Positions 1 through 6,923 of a stretch of 10,691 nucleotides of DNA are shown piece after piece. The position numbers and the translations under genes are program-made. The stretch is from an uncultured Caryophanales bacterium (lineage in GTDB: Bacteria; Bacillota_I; Bacilli_A; RF39; UBA660). The notes under the pieces are model-generated. The model searched no databases. It was not told where the DNA came from and saw only the letters and a list, made by a program, of their open reading frames with translations. The stretch covers positions 1 to 10,691 of the forward strand of contig CAMIXP010000037.1 in NCBI GenBank assembly GCA_946402785.1. The letters are read 5' to 3'. How positions within the stretch are numbered: position 1 is the first letter of the stretch; every line of letters begins with the position of its first letter.

Positions 1-1
1 T

Positions 2-538
2 GGAATTATCGTTTATGTTGCAATCCGCTTTAAGTTTAGTTATGCCGTAGGTGGCGTTGTTGCATTACTTCACGATGTACTAATCATGTTTAGTGTATTT
101 GCTATTTGTAGATTCCAAGTTAGTTCTATGTTTATCGCAGCTGTTCTTGCAATTATCGGATATTCTATCAATGATACGATTGTATCGTTTGACCGTATTC
201 GTGAAAATGTAAGAAATTATGATGAAAAGAAATTAAATGCTGACAAATTAGAAGAGTTAGCTAATCGTAGTATTCAAGAGACGTTTACTAGAACAATCTA
301 TACAACGATTACAACATTACTTCCTGTTGTTATCTTGATGGTTTTAGGTTCATCTGGAATCTTTACTTTCAATGTAGCTATGTTAATTGGTTTAATTGCT
401 GGTACTTATTCTTCTATCTTTATCGCTACTGTATTCTTCTTAATGATTGAGAAGAGAAGTTTAGGTAAACCTAAAAAAGAAAAGAAAGAAAATAAAGATG
501 AACTAGAAGAAAAGAAGATCAAAGGAATCAATTGTTAA
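2..538 (+). CDS. secF: Protein translocase subunit SecF, C-terminal part (5' end outside window)
   Basis: The reading frame is open from the window edge, so only the last 178 residues are visible; the ATG at 86 is internal, not a start. SecF, often fused to SecD in Firmicutes, is the membrane partner of SecYEG that uses the proton gradient to help late steps of protein export. The visible part carries the family signature: ALLHDV, then IIGYSINDTIVSFDRIREN, then an RTIYTTITTLLP stretch and IGLIAGTYSSIFIA before the last membrane segment. About four hydrophobic segments can be seen, followed by a Lys/Glu-rich cytoplasmic tail of about 28 residues. The stop lies 24 bp before rel with no terminator between, so the two are probably co-transcribed. 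Whether this is separate SecF or the end of a SecDF fusion cannot be told here. Confidence 0.95.
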   Translation, partial: GIIVYVAIRFKFSYAVGGVVALLHDVLIMFSVFAICRFQVSSMFIAAVLAIIGYSINDTIVSFDRIRENVRNYDEKKLNADKLEELANRSIQETFTRTIYTTITTLLPVVILMVLGSSGIFTFNVAMLIGLIAGTYSSIFIATVFFLMIEKRSLGKPKKEKKENKDELEEKKIKGINC

Positions 539-562
539 TTTAAAAAAATGAATTGAGGGGAG

Positions 563-2722
563 ATGAGTTCTTTGTCAAAAAATTTAGATGATGTAAAAAT
601 TGAAGATGTACTTGAAAAAGTTCGCTCTTATATCGAAGATGAAGAACAAATCCAAGTTATCCAAAAAGCTTATGAATTTGCTAATAATAAGCATAAAGGG
701 CAATATCGAAAAAGTGGGGAGGCATTTATATGCCACCCTTTAAATGTTGCTTTAATCCTTACGACGATTTATGCTGATTATGAGACAATTTCTGCTGGTT
801 TAATGCATGATGTATTAGAAGATTGCGATTGTACACCAGAAGAAATGGAAGAAGCTTTTGGACCTGTCATTACGAAATTAGTAAAAGGGGTTACTAAATT
901 AAGTAATATTAATTTCTCTACGGAGAATGAATATTTAATCGATTATTACAAAAAGATTATTGTTGGTATGAGTGAAGATGTTCGTGTGATTATTGTTAAA
1001 CTAGCTGATAGACTTCATAATATGAGAACACTTTGGGCGATTCCAGAAGATCGTCAAAAAGTAAAAGCACATGAATCGTTAGAGATATTTGCTCCCATTG
1101 CTCACCACTTAGGTATTCATAAGATTAAGAGTGAATTAGATGATTTATCTCTACGTTATTTAAAACCAGATGTATTTTATGATATTGCAGAAAAATTAAA
1201 CAAGACCAAGATTGAGAGAGATCGAATTGTTTATGATATGCAAAATGAAATTACAGATTTATTAAATGAACATCATATTCCACATGAGATTAAAGGACGT
1301 AGTAAATCGATTTATAGTATTTATAATAAACTAGATAAAGGTAAAAAGTTTAGTGATATTTATGACTTATTAGCTTTAAGAATCTTAGTTAATACAGAAC
1401 AAGAATGTTACTTAACACTTGGTTTAATTCATAGTAAATTTAGACCTTTACCAAAACGTTTTAAAGATTATATTGCGATGCCAAAACCTAATATGTATCA
1501 ATCTCTACATACAACAGTATTTGGAATTGAAGGATATTTATTTGAGATTCAAATTCGTACGTATGAGATGGATGAAGTTGCGGAAAATGGTATTGCGGCT
1601 CACTGGTCTTATAAGGAAAATAAGGGTAGTAAAACAGCTGCCAACCTTACGAGTACCACTGAACAAAAATTACAATTCTTTAAATCTATTATTGATTTAA
1701 GTCATGATAAAATGACGAATGAAGAATTTGTAAATAGTGTTAAAGATGAAGTATTAAATAATAATATTTATTGTTTTACTCCTAAGGGAGATGTTATTGA
1801 ACTTCCTCGTGGAGCAACTCCATTAGACTTTGCCTATAAGATTCATACCAAAGTAGGGGAAACTACTGTTGGAGCGATTGTTAATAATAATATTGTTCCT
1901 TTGGACTATGAACTACAAGATAGTGATATTGTTAAAATTAATACCAATAAAAGTTCTACTCCTTCTAAAGAGTGGATCAATATGGCTAAGTGTAGTACGA
2001 CAAAAAGTAAAATTAAAGCATTCTTTACGAAGAATGAAAGAGAAGTTTATATTGAACGTGGTAAATATACGTTAGAAAAAGAATTACGTAAGAGAAAATT
2101 GGTATTCTCTGAGTTCTTAACGGACGAGAATGTTCAAAAGATTTGTGAAGATATTCATGTTGAAAACTTAGATGAAATTTATCTTGCGATTGGTAATGGA
2201 AAAGCAACTGTTAATGGTGTTATCAATGTGATTCATAAAGAGGAAGAGCCAGTACCAAAGATTGTTAAGACTCCTCCTAAAAATACAGATGCTGATATTA
2301 TTGTTAGTGGTATTGATAAAGTTAAGGTTAACTTAGCTAATTGTTGTAACCCTGTTTATGGGGATGAAATTATTGGTTATATTACGAAAGGTAATGGTAT
2401 TTCTATCCATAGAATTACTTGCCATAACTTAGAGAATGTTGATGAAAGAATTGTCGATGTTAGTTGGAATGATAATTCTAATAAGAGATATTTAACTTGT
2501 TTATTGTTATATCTTGGGGATAATGAAAACCATATGCTTGATATTGTTCAATCTGTTTCTATGATGAACATTAGTGTGGATGGTATTAAAGTGATGAATA
2601 AGGGAGACAAGTGTACGTATGAATTAGAGTGCTATGTTACGGGACTTGATCAATTAAATAAATTAATCTTGAATTTGGAAAAACATCGCTATGTTGAGCG
2701 AGTAGAGAGGGCGATGCGATGA
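563..2722 (+). CDS. rel: Bifunctional (p)ppGpp synthetase/hydrolase, Rel/SpoT family
   Basis: This is the stringent-response enzyme that makes (p)ppGpp from ATP and GTP/GDP on starved ribosomes and also degrades it. All domains are present over 719 residues, about normal for Firmicutes Rel. The HD hydrolase domain has H58, H82-D83, E86-D87 and ADRLHNMRT with D149, so hydrolase looks intact. The synthetase domain has R246/K248, D265, the RFKD motif at 299-302 (RXKD type, typical of bifunctional enzymes), PKPNMYQSLHTTV and E328 in EIQIRT. Then follow TGS (about 402-461), a helical region, the CCNP zinc-finger segment (594-597 with H616 and C620/H621) and a C-terminal ACT/RRM domain. The ATG at 563 has a short spacing to GAGG; a TTG at 572 is a possible alternative. 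Its last codons overlap dtd by 4 bp. Confidence 0.97.
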   Translation: MSSLSKNLDDVKIEDVLEKVRSYIEDEEQIQVIQKAYEFANNKHKGQYRKSGEAFICHPLNVALILTTIYADYETISAGLMHDVLEDCDCTPEEMEEAFGPVITKLVKGVTKLSNINFSTENEYLIDYYKKIIVGMSEDVRVIIVKLADRLHNMRTLWAIPEDRQKVKAHESLEIFAPIAHHLGIHKIKSELDDLSLRYLKPDVFYDIAEKLNKTKIERDRIVYDMQNEITDLLNEHHIPHEIKGRSKSIYSIYNKLDKGKKFSDIYDLLALRILVNTEQECYLTLGLIHSKFRPLPKRFKDYIAMPKPNMYQSLHTTVFGIEGYLFEIQIRTYEMDEVAENGIAAHWSYKENKGSKTAANLTSTTEQKLQFFKSIIDLSHDKMTNEEFVNSVKDEVLNNNIYCFTPKGDVIELPRGATPLDFAYKIHTKVGETTVGAIVNNNIVPLDYELQDSDIVKINTNKSSTPSKEWINMAKCSTTKSKIKAFFTKNEREVYIERGKYTLEKELRKRKLVFSEFLTDENVQKICEDIHVENLDEIYLAIGNGKATVNGVINVIHKEEEPVPKIVKTPPKNTDADIIVSGIDKVKVNLANCCNPVYGDEIIGYITKGNGISIHRITCHNLENVDERIVDVSWNDNSNKRYLTCLLLYLGDNENHMLDIVQSVSMMNISVDGIKVMNKGDKCTYELECYVTGLDQLNKLILNLEKHRYVERVERAMR

Positions 2723-3153
2723 GAGTTTTAGTACAAAGAAGTGGAAAATCTTCTGTTAGTGTTGATGGAAAAGTTGTTGGTAAAATCGATCGTGGACTTG
2801 TTCTACTAGTTGGTTTTACGGATGGAGACTCTATGAGTCAAATTGAGTATTTGGCTAAGCGAGTTGCGAACTTACGTATTTTTGATGATGAGAATGGGGT
2901 TATGAATAAGAGTATTTTGGAAGTAGGGGGAGATATTCTTTCTATTTCACAATTTACTTTATATGCAGATACCCATAAAGGAAATCGACCAAGTTATATC
3001 AATGCGATGAAAGGGGAAGAATCTACCAAGTTATATGACTTATTTAATGAAGAAATGAGAAAATATTGCAAAGTAGAGACTGGTATCTTTGGTGCGGATA
3101 TGACAGTTGAAATTACGAATATTGGTCCTACTACTATTCTATTAGAGAGGTGA
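2719..3153 (+). CDS. dtd: D-aminoacyl-tRNA deacylase
   Basis: Dtd hydrolyses D-amino acids (and glycine misattached to tRNA-Ala) from tRNA, protecting translation from D-residues. The 144-residue protein is normal length and opens with the family N-terminus MRVLVQRS. It has the active-site motif SQFTLYAD at 77-84, HKGNRPSY after it, FGADM near 124-128, and the Gly-cisPro element at 136-137. That second motif reads GPTT where GPVT is usual; the Gly-Pro pair that gives L-chiral rejection is retained. The start codon overlaps the rel stop codon (ATGA), which indicates translational coupling. rel-dtd adjacency is conserved across Firmicutes, supporting both calls. Confidence 0.96.
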   Translation: MRVLVQRSGKSSVSVDGKVVGKIDRGLVLLVGFTDGDSMSQIEYLAKRVANLRIFDDENGVMNKSILEVGGDILSISQFTLYADTHKGNRPSYINAMKGEESTKLYDLFNEEMRKYCKVETGIFGADMTVEITNIGPTTILLER

Positions 3154-3157
3154 TAGG

Positions 3158-4216
3158 ATGAAAAAGAATCAGTTCAATTATCGTATTATCAATCTTTTAG
3201 CTTTTGTTGCTTTGATCTATGTTGTTGTTCATACAGCAGGAGCTTGTTGGGATATTATCAAATATATATTTAAGATTCTTTCTCCTTTTATTATAGGATT
3301 TGCTTTTGCTTATGCTTTTACACCACTTGTTTTGTGGTTAGAGAAGAAAGGATTTAAAAAAAGTCTTGCTATTACAACTGTGATTATTGGACTTGTTATT
3401 TTCTTAGGAGGACTTTTATGGATTACTCTTCCGCTATTATATGATCAATTATCTTTGGTTATTAAAATGATTGCGGAAGTTGTTTCAAACTTAGAAGTGA
3501 AATATGATTTTAATTTAGGTAGTTATGAATTTAAAATTACAGATTACTTAAATACTGTTTTGAAAGATGTAGGAAGTCTTGTTTCTACGAGTGGAATTGA
3601 TTTTATTAATAAGTCAATTGGATTTATTGGTAAGTTTATTGTAGGATTCGTTGGATTTGTTTATTTCTTAATTGATATGGATAAGATTCGTGCTTCTTTA
3701 AAAGATTGGCTTCAATCTATTAGTATGAGATCTTTTGATTATATTCAATTAATGGATGGGGAGATTACGAATTACTTAAAAGGATTAGAAATCTTTATGG
3801 TGATTCAATTCTTTGAATATAGTTTCTTATTCTTAGTTACAGGACATCCAAACTGGTTAATCTTAGGAATTCTTGCTTGTGTCACAACGGTCATTCCTTA
3901 CTTTGGTGGATTAATTACGAATATTATTGCGATTATTCTTGCCTCTGTTGTGTCAACGAAACTTGTTATTTTAACAGTCCTTATTTGTTTAATTTTTCCA
4001 CAGATTGATGGATATTTTATTTCACCAAAGGTATATGGTAAGACTACGAATGTTAATCCGTTGATTGTTATTATGGTAGTATCCATTGGTGGAAGTATTG
4101 CAGGAATTGGTGGTATTATTGCTGCTTTACCAGTATACTTATTATTAAGAACCACATATCATTTCTTTGAGAAAGATTTGAAAAAGGGAATGGGTAATTT
4201 AAAGAGAACAATTTAG
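3158..4216 (+). CDS. AI-2E/PerM-family (YtvI-like) integral membrane transporter
   Basis: A 352-residue polytopic membrane protein of the AI-2E transporter superfamily, whose members have been linked to autoinducer export, sodium/proton exchange or unknown substrates; the substrate here cannot be assigned. Family features in order: an N-terminal pair of membrane segments (about 10-27 and 41-58), another at 69-90, a long less hydrophobic linker (about 95-155), a segment at 156-173 followed by IDMDKIR, then the conserved C-terminal block with PYFGG at 247-251, SPKVYGKTTNVNPLIVI at 289-305 and a Gly-rich GGSIAGIGGIIAALPVY segment. The start follows a GAGAGG ribosome site 4 bp after dtd, making it the last gene of the secF-rel-dtd unit. 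Its stop codon lies inside the terminator hairpin. Confidence 0.88.
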   Translation: MKKNQFNYRIINLLAFVALIYVVVHTAGACWDIIKYIFKILSPFIIGFAFAYAFTPLVLWLEKKGFKKSLAITTVIIGLVIFLGGLLWITLPLLYDQLSLVIKMIAEVVSNLEVKYDFNLGSYEFKITDYLNTVLKDVGSLVSTSGIDFINKSIGFIGKFIVGFVGFVYFLIDMDKIRASLKDWLQSISMRSFDYIQLMDGEITNYLKGLEIFMVIQFFEYSFLFLVTGHPNWLILGILACVTTVIPYFGGLITNIIAIILASVVSTKLVILTVLICLIFPQIDGYFISPKVYGKTTNVNPLIVIMVVSIGGSIAGIGGIIAALPVYLLLRTTYHFFEKDLKKGMGNLKRTI

Positions 4217-4228
4217 TTCTCTTTTTTC
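4201..4228 (+). terminator. Rho-independent terminator of the secF-rel-dtd-transporter unit
   Basis: The arms AAAGAGAAC (4201-4209) and GTTCTCTTT (4216-4224) form a perfect 9-bp stem with the 6-nt loop AATTTA, and a T-rich run continues after the stem. The transporter's TAG stop (4214-4216) sits in the loop and on the first base of the 3' arm, so translation reaches into the hairpin. Confidence 0.85.
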
Positions 4229-4274
4229 TTTCCACAGATTAACGTTTCTTGACAGTTAATTTTTTGTAAATTCC

Positions 4275-4302
4275 ATGACAAATTTCGTTTCTGTATTATA
4301 AT
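4275..4302 (+). promoter_or_regulatory. Sigma-A-like promoter for the small membrane protein-sortase unit
   Basis: A -35 box ATGACA (4275-4280, 5 of 6 matches to TTGACA) lies 16 bp before a perfect -10 box TATAAT (4297-4302). It falls between a strong terminator and the next gene, where a new promoter is needed. The predicted start of transcription is near 4309, giving a leader of about 27 nt. Confidence 0.75.
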
Positions 4303-4320
4303 AGAATTATAAAGGTAGCA

Positions 4321-4326
4321 AAGGAG
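4321..4326 (+). promoter_or_regulatory. Ribosome binding site that decides the start at 4336
   Basis: AAGGAG ends directly against the ATG at 4327, which leaves no spacing and makes that codon unusable. The in-frame ATG at 4336 lies 9 nt downstream, within the normal range, and is therefore chosen as the start. Confidence 0.8.
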
Positions 4327-4335
4327 ATGATAGTG

Positions 4336-4701
4336 ATGATTGTTTACTTATATCTAGCCATTATAATTGTAGTTTCTATCGTTACAGGCGTTATTGTCAC
4401 TATTATCGAAAGAAAAGGGTTCTATCCAAAAGTACAAAAACAAGAAAAGCCTGTGAAAGAGTCGAAAAAACAACGCGAATATCAAGAAGAACCTATTATT
4501 ACGAATGCTGTTACCATTATGAATATGAAACCAATTCATTTAGAAGATGAAGAAGAGGTTAGTTCTTATGACGAACCAGTCTTGTTATCTTCTTATACAG
4601 TGGATTTGAGTGATGTTGTTAAGGATATACAAGCACAAAAGAAAAAAGATCAAACAGAAATATTAGATGATACCTTTATTAAAAATGAGGGATTGGTATG
4701 A
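4336..4701 (+). CDS. Small single-pass membrane protein of unknown function, coupled to sortase
   Basis: I do not recognise this 121-residue protein. It begins with one hydrophobic segment (about residues 3-24, VYLYLAIIIVVSIVTGVIVT), followed by a basic stretch rich in Lys/Arg and then an acidic, probably disordered tail (EDEEEV near the middle, DLSDVV and KKKDQTE later). The positive charges directly after the membrane segment suggest that the tail faces the cytoplasm. There are no Cys residues, no sorting motif and no enzyme motif. The start at 4336 was chosen over the ATG at 4327 because of ribosome-site spacing. The last codons overlap the sortase start (ATGA), so translation of the two is coupled and a shared role at the membrane is plausible. 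A role as sortase chaperone, regulator or substrate is only a guess. Confidence 0.75.
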   Translation: MIVYLYLAIIIVVSIVTGVIVTIIERKGFYPKVQKQEKPVKESKKQREYQEEPIITNAVTIMNMKPIHLEDEEEVSSYDEPVLLSSYTVDLSDVVKDIQAQKKKDQTEILDDTFIKNEGLV

Positions 4702-5690
4702 AAGTAATCCAGAAAATCCTTCTTGCTCTTTTATTTGTGCTATTAATTCCTTATCAAATTATTAATTTATTTATTAAAGGTTTTAAAACATTATCCTTGT
4801 TTTTATCACGAGGATTTTATTTCTATTTTGAAAAAATATGTGAGGGCTTAAAATCCATTACGCATATTTCTTTTTTTCAAAATGCTTCCGAGTATTTTAA
4901 AAGAAGACAAGAACAACCAAGTCATATTGTTTTGATTATTGTTTGGTTTTTAACATTTATTTATCTATTTGATTCTTTCTATGTAGATAAACATAATTTA
5001 GTAGAGAGTCTTCCAGAACCATCTAAGAGAGTTCAAGAAGAGATGGTTGTTCAACAAGAAGATGAGAATTTATTATTAAGTAAAGAATTCAATTTATATC
5101 GTGTCTACAATAAATATCAATTATCCGATATTCATTTTGATAAATTAAGAGAAGCGAATCAAGATACCGTTGCGTGGATTATTGTAGAGGGTACGAATAT
5201 TAATTATCCGATTGTTCAAACAGATAATAATGATTATTATTTAAGTCATTCTTTTGATCATTCTTATTCTACGAGTGGTTGGACTTTTATGGATTTCCGT
5301 AATGATAGTTTGATGAATGATCATAATACGATTTTCTATGGACATAATTTGTTTAATGGAACGGCTTTTGGTAGTTTAAGTAATATTTTTAGAACCAATC
5401 ATTCTAACTTACAAATTATGATTTTAACAGCAGATGGAAAAATGTATACGTATCAAGTATTCTCTGCTTATGAGATTGATCCAGAAATCTATTATCTACA
5501 GACGGTATTCTATAGTGATACCAGTTATCGACATTTCTTAGATACGTTAGCAAGCCGTAATACGATTGGGGTGGATACTTCCGTTGATGTGAAAGATAAA
5601 ATTATTACGCTTTCTACTTGTACAGATGATAATAGTGGAAGAAAAGTTATTCATGCGAAATTAATTGATATGAAAGATTTAGGAAACTAA
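4698..5690 (+). CDS. Class B-type sortase with extended membrane N-terminus
   Basis: Sortases are extracellular membrane-anchored cysteine transpeptidases that join surface proteins to the cell wall or to each other. The catalytic domain (about residues 125-325) shows the triad: H216 in NTIFYGHN, C308 in ITLSTCTD and R315 in GRKVIH. The preceding block DTVAWIIVEGTNINYPIVQ and the DYYLSHSF motif are typical of class B. At 330 residues it is longer than the usual 240-260. The extra length is N-terminal, with one hydrophobic segment at about 6-27, a basic stretch rich in aromatics, and a second membrane segment at about 76-94. No gene in the window ends with a visible sorting signal, so the substrate is unknown. 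It overlaps the upstream small membrane protein gene by 4 bp. Confidence 0.92.
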   Translation: MKVIQKILLALLFVLLIPYQIINLFIKGFKTLSLFLSRGFYFYFEKICEGLKSITHISFFQNASEYFKRRQEQPSHIVLIIVWFLTFIYLFDSFYVDKHNLVESLPEPSKRVQEEMVVQQEDENLLLSKEFNLYRVYNKYQLSDIHFDKLREANQDTVAWIIVEGTNINYPIVQTDNNDYYLSHSFDHSYSTSGWTFMDFRNDSLMNDHNTIFYGHNLFNGTAFGSLSNIFRTNHSNLQIMILTADGKMYTYQVFSAYEIDPEIYYLQTVFYSDTSYRHFLDTLASRNTIGVDTSVDVKDKIITLSTCTDDNSGRKVIHAKLIDMKDLGN

Positions 5691-5702
5691 ATCTTTTTTA
5701 TT
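5673..5702 (+). terminator. Rho-independent terminator after the sortase gene
   Basis: A perfect 10-bp stem, AAAGATTTAG (5673-5682) with CTAAATCTTT (5687-5696), is closed by a GAAA loop and followed by more T residues. The stem starts inside the sortase coding sequence and the TAA stop (5688-5690) lies in its 3' arm. Confidence 0.85.
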
Positions 5703-5716
5703 TTGGAAAAATCATT

Positions 5717-5722
5717 TATAAT
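5717..5722 (+). promoter_or_regulatory. Probable -10 box for the M3-like peptidase gene
   Basis: A perfect TATAAT lies 23 bp before the start codon and just after the sortase terminator. The -35 position falls in the terminator's T-run and matches the consensus poorly. The leader would be short (about 16 nt), with only a weak ATGAG-type ribosome site. Confidence 0.5.
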
Positions 5723-5745
5723 AGTAAGTCAAATGAGTTGATTGT

Positions 5746-6888
5746 ATGTTAAATCGTGATTTAAAACCTTTATATCAAAAACTAGAACAAGCTAAAAAAG
5801 ATGTATTACGTCTTCAAGATGATGATGACTTATTAGCAATGGGTAATTACATTGGAAATTTGTATCTTGCGTTAGCTTGTATGGGTGATATGGAAATAAA
5901 ACCTGATAAGAATAAGTTTTTAGGTAGTTCTGAAAATTATAAACGTTTTATTGATCATTTAAATGTTTATAATGATCAGTTATTAGAAAACTTTCTTTTA
6001 AATAAAGACTTTCATGCATCTTATATTGGGGAAGTATTACCGGAAATAGAAGAGGAATTACCTGGCCTTTGTGAGTTACCAGAAGTAGATAGCTATCAAT
6101 TATCTCCTCAAGAGTTTGCGGACATTTTATATGGGTTTTTAGAAAGTATTGGACTTGTACCTTTATTTGAACGATATATGGATGAAAAGAGAATTCATCA
6201 TACGATTGTCGGAGTAAGTGGGTCTAATTTGGGTTCTACTCTTCATAATCCTTTTCGACATGATACGGATTTATTTGTGAAACAATTTGAACCTACTTAT
6301 AATCATATGACGACATTGGTTCATGAACTTGGTCATGCCTATGATTTAGAACAATTTCATGGAAATATAAAAGAATATAATACATACTTTTATTTATCTT
6401 ATTATGGGGAAGTGATTTCTCGATTAGTTGAGAGACTTCTTCACCGATATTGTTTGAAGAATGGACTTGTTCTTCCACTGGTGAAGAGTGCTTATGTTGA
6501 TTATCAGGAATTAAACCATGATTATTATATTTGTGGTTATATTCTTAGTTTATTAACTCCTGAGATGTTGAAAAATGATTGTAATGATGCGGCTGCTATA
6601 GTGAAACAAGTAAAAGATTATTTTATAGAGGGATCTCCTGTTGAGAAGTTTGTTAAAACGGCTCAAGAATTATCGATGCCAGAGGCTTATCCTTATCTAT
6701 ATGGAGATGTTCTTTCTATGTTTTTAGCAGATGATGTAGAAAAGAATGGAATGAATAGTGAAATGATGCAATATTTCTTTTCTCATCGAGCAGAGCCTTT
6801 TCAAGAAGAGTTTTTAAGAGAATGTGGCTTTGGACCAGGAAATTATGCAAAATTGTATCGAAAAGAGGTAGAACTTGCGAAAAAATAA
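5746..6888 (+). CDS. Compact M3-like zinc metallopeptidase (oligoendopeptidase F-related)
   Basis: A probable cytoplasmic gluzincin peptidase of 380 residues; no signal peptide or membrane segment is visible. The zinc motif is HELGH at 193-197, and E222 lies exactly 29 residues after H193, the same spacing as the third zinc ligand in thimet-type M3 enzymes. The surrounding GEVISRLVE resembles the AEVASTFNE stretch of oligoendopeptidase F. A Tyr-rich YPYLYGD segment at 315-321 could correspond to the substrate-binding Tyr region of M3. Members usually have about 600 residues, so this is a shortened form: the N-terminal lobe before the zinc site is only about 190 residues. The ribosome site is weak, and a start further downstream cannot be excluded. 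Assignment to M3 rests on motif spacing read by eye; the substrate is unknown, but short peptides are likely. Confidence 0.75.
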   Translation: MLNRDLKPLYQKLEQAKKDVLRLQDDDDLLAMGNYIGNLYLALACMGDMEIKPDKNKFLGSSENYKRFIDHLNVYNDQLLENFLLNKDFHASYIGEVLPEIEEELPGLCELPEVDSYQLSPQEFADILYGFLESIGLVPLFERYMDEKRIHHTIVGVSGSNLGSTLHNPFRHDTDLFVKQFEPTYNHMTTLVHELGHAYDLEQFHGNIKEYNTYFYLSYYGEVISRLVERLLHRYCLKNGLVLPLVKSAYVDYQELNHDYYICGYILSLLTPEMLKNDCNDAAAIVKQVKDYFIEGSPVEKFVKTAQELSMPEAYPYLYGDVLSMFLADDVEKNGMNSEMMQYFFSHRAEPFQEEFLRECGFGPGNYAKLYRKEVELAKK

Positions 6889-6917
6889 TTGTTTTTTTCC
6901 CTGTTTTGATTTATAAT
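6889..6917 (+). promoter_or_regulatory. Promoter of the T-box-hisS-aspS operon
   Basis: TTGTTT (6889-6894) and a perfect TATAAT (6912-6917) are separated by 17 bp. The -35 keeps the important TTG but not ACA. Transcription from about 6924 would begin just before the first strand of the T-box base stem (6926), as expected. Confidence 0.7.
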
Positions 6918-6923
6918 TGAGAT

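Noticed and set aside
1473..2207. Open frames within rel on both strands (1473-1700 +, 1869-2075 +, 2025-2207 -)
   Set aside because: They overlap a full-length conserved gene and show no ribosome site or recognisable domain.
4249..4254. A perfect TTGACA -35 box upstream of the small membrane protein gene
   Set aside because: It lies 42 bp before the TATAAT at 4297 and no -10-like sequence sits 16-18 bp after it; ATGACA at 4275 has the right spacing.
4327..4335. ATG at 4327 as start of the small membrane protein
   Set aside because: It touches the AAGGAG ribosome site with no spacing; the ATG at 4336 has 9 nt.
5012..5026. LPEPS in the sortase as an LPXTG-like sorting motif
   Set aside because: It lies just after the second membrane segment, not near a C-terminal hydrophobic stretch and basic tail, so it is a chance match.
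6879..6899. A-run/T-run hairpin at the end of the M3-like peptidase gene as a terminator
   Set aside because: The stem is almost only A-T pairs with one G-C, and its T-run overlaps the -35 of the T-box promoter; too weak to call.
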